A DNA stretch of 64,000 bases, from NCBI RefSeq assembly GCF_034377285.1, contig NZ_CP139715.1, forward strand, positions 62,001 to 126,000, in the 5' to 3' direction. Of the stretch, positions 63,331-64,000 are shown one piece after another. Under the pieces are notes generated by a model, which saw only the letters and a program-made list of their open reading frames with translations, was not told the origin of the DNA and made no database searches. The DNA comes from Thalassobaculum sp. OXR-137 (GTDB lineage Bacteria > Pseudomonadota > Alphaproteobacteria > Thalassobaculales > Thalassobaculaceae). Position numbers and translations under genes: made by a program. Within the stretch, counting starts at the first letter, position 1. Each line of letters opens with the position of its first letter.

Positions 63331-64000
63331 TCATACGAGGGCCATGCCCTTGTCGGTCACGGTCTGCTGCTCCTGATCGCTCGGGCTGAGGATCATCTCG
63401 TTATGCGCCCGGCCCGACGGAATCATCGGGAAGCAGTTCTCATCCTTGGTCACGCACACATCGACCAGAACAGGGTGCGGCGCGGCGATCATCTCGTCGA
63501 TGACGTCGTCGAGCTGGCTCGCCTCGGTCGCCCGCAGGCCGACGCCGCCGAACGCCTCCGCCAGCTTGACGAAGTCCGGCAGGGCCTCGGAATAGCTCTC
63601 CGAGTAGCGCTTGCCGTGGATCAGCTCCTGCCACTGGCGGACCATGCCCATCCACTGGTTATTGATGATGAACGCCTTCACCGGCAGGTTGTACTGCCGC
63701 ATCGTCGACAGCTCCTGCATGTTCATCAGGAAGCTCGCCTCGCCGGAGATGTCGATGACGAGCGAGTCCGGATGGGCGATCTGCACGCCCATCGCCGCCG
63801 GGAAGCCGTAGCCCATGGTGCCGAGCCCGCCCGAGGTCATCCAGCGGTTCGGCTCGTCGAAGCCGAAATACTGGGCGGCCCACATCTGGTGCTGGCCGAC
63901 CTCGGTGGTGATGTAGCAGTCCATGCCGCGGGTCTTCTCGAACAGCCGCTGGATCGCCTGCTGCGGCTTGATCTCCTTGGTGCCCTGCGTGAAGGCGAGG
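63331..64000 (-). CDS. ilvB: acetolactate synthase large subunit, C-terminal part (truncated by window edge)
   Basis: The frame stays open to the window edge, so the N-terminal two thirds are missing. The visible part includes TSGGLGTMGYGFPAAMGVQI and the thiamine-diphosphate/Mg motif ISGEASFLMNMQEL followed by the NN pair in IINNQWMGMVRQWQE. It decarboxylates pyruvate and condenses it to acetolactate or acetohydroxybutyrate. The GEA form of the metal motif is common in alphaproteobacteria. ilvH and ilvC follow on the same strand. Confidence 0.95.
   Translation of the reverse strand, partial: LAFTQGTKEIKPQQAIQRLFEKTRGMDCYITTEVGQHQMWAAQYFGFDEPNRWMTSGGLGTMGYGFPAAMGVQIAHPDSLVIDISGEASFLMNMQELSTMRQYNLPVKAFIINNQWMGMVRQWQELIHGKRYSESYSEALPDFVKLAEAFGGVGLRATEASQLDDVIDEMIAAPHPVLVDVCVTKDENCFPMIPSGRAHNEMILSPSDQEQQTVTDKGMALV

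Noticed and set aside
63331-64000. GEA instead of GDA/GDG in the IlvB metal motif as a defect
   Set aside because: This variant is common in alphaproteobacterial acetolactate synthases.

Overview
The window is GC-rich bacterial chromosome with dense genes and short intergenic gaps. It suggests an alphaproteobacterium, probably a Rhodospirillales-like marine or soil heterotroph. The pointers are the mreB-mreC-mreD-mrdA-rodA order, an ilvB-ilvH-ilvC run with alphaproteobacterial-type sequences, Mic60/mitofilin-like proteins, and many single-copy catabolic enzymes. Genus-level placement is an inference.

Layout. 1-24.1 kb is a metabolic patchwork. It holds a truncated CHASE4 sensor, an enolase-superfamily enzyme, an acyl-CoA synthetase with an amidinotransferase-fold hydrolase, and a pentapeptide-repeat protein. 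It continues with an ATP-dependent DNA ligase coupled to its associated exonuclease, a chemoreceptor, and a carbamoylase/hydratase pair. Then come an MFS carrier, an enoyl-CoA hydratase/esterase pair, a phosphonate monoester hydrolase-like sulfatase homologue, DUF2817, an N-formylglutamate amidohydrolase, a translationally coupled 3-hydroxyacyl-CoA dehydrogenase / D-amino acid dehydrogenase / SnoaL-like operon, a DUF4174 protein and a sterol desaturase-like enzyme. 24.2-27.0 kb is a compact operon (unknown protein, CYTH-like/CHAD protein, ParA ATPase) behind two identical operator-like palindromes exactly 31 bp apart. 27.1-31.9 kb has an O-antigen ligase-like protein, an enoyl-CoA hydratase, tRNA-Lys(CTT), an unknown protein and a Lys20-type homocitrate synthase.

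31.9-55.4 kb is the unusual part, dominated by envelope and membrane proteins. It starts with a substrate-binding protein, a TPR protein and an 800-residue sensor-MFS fusion. A TauD dioxygenase and an orphan P-loop NTPase follow. The 39.1-53.0 kb section holds three small secreted glycine-rich proteins, a periplasmic protein next to a one-polypeptide ABC-ATPase/MlaE-type permease, and two proteins that share an undescribed domain of about 120 residues. It also holds a DUF6524-like membrane protein, two Mic60/mitofilin-like proteins flanking a polytopic membrane protein, a MinD/ParA-like ATPase, another periplasmic protein and a DUF4239 protein. An RsbW-like kinase and STAS antagonist close the region at 53.3-55.4 kb. 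I regard 39.1-53.0 kb as the best candidate for an undescribed membrane-organisation or lipid-trafficking system.

55.4-61.1 kb is the rod-shape operon (minus strand). 61.5-64.0 kb is the branched-chain amino acid run ilvC-ilvH-ilvB, with ilvB cut by the window edge. A family of about 110-bp intergenic inverted repeats occurs in at least four copies, three of them between converging genes.
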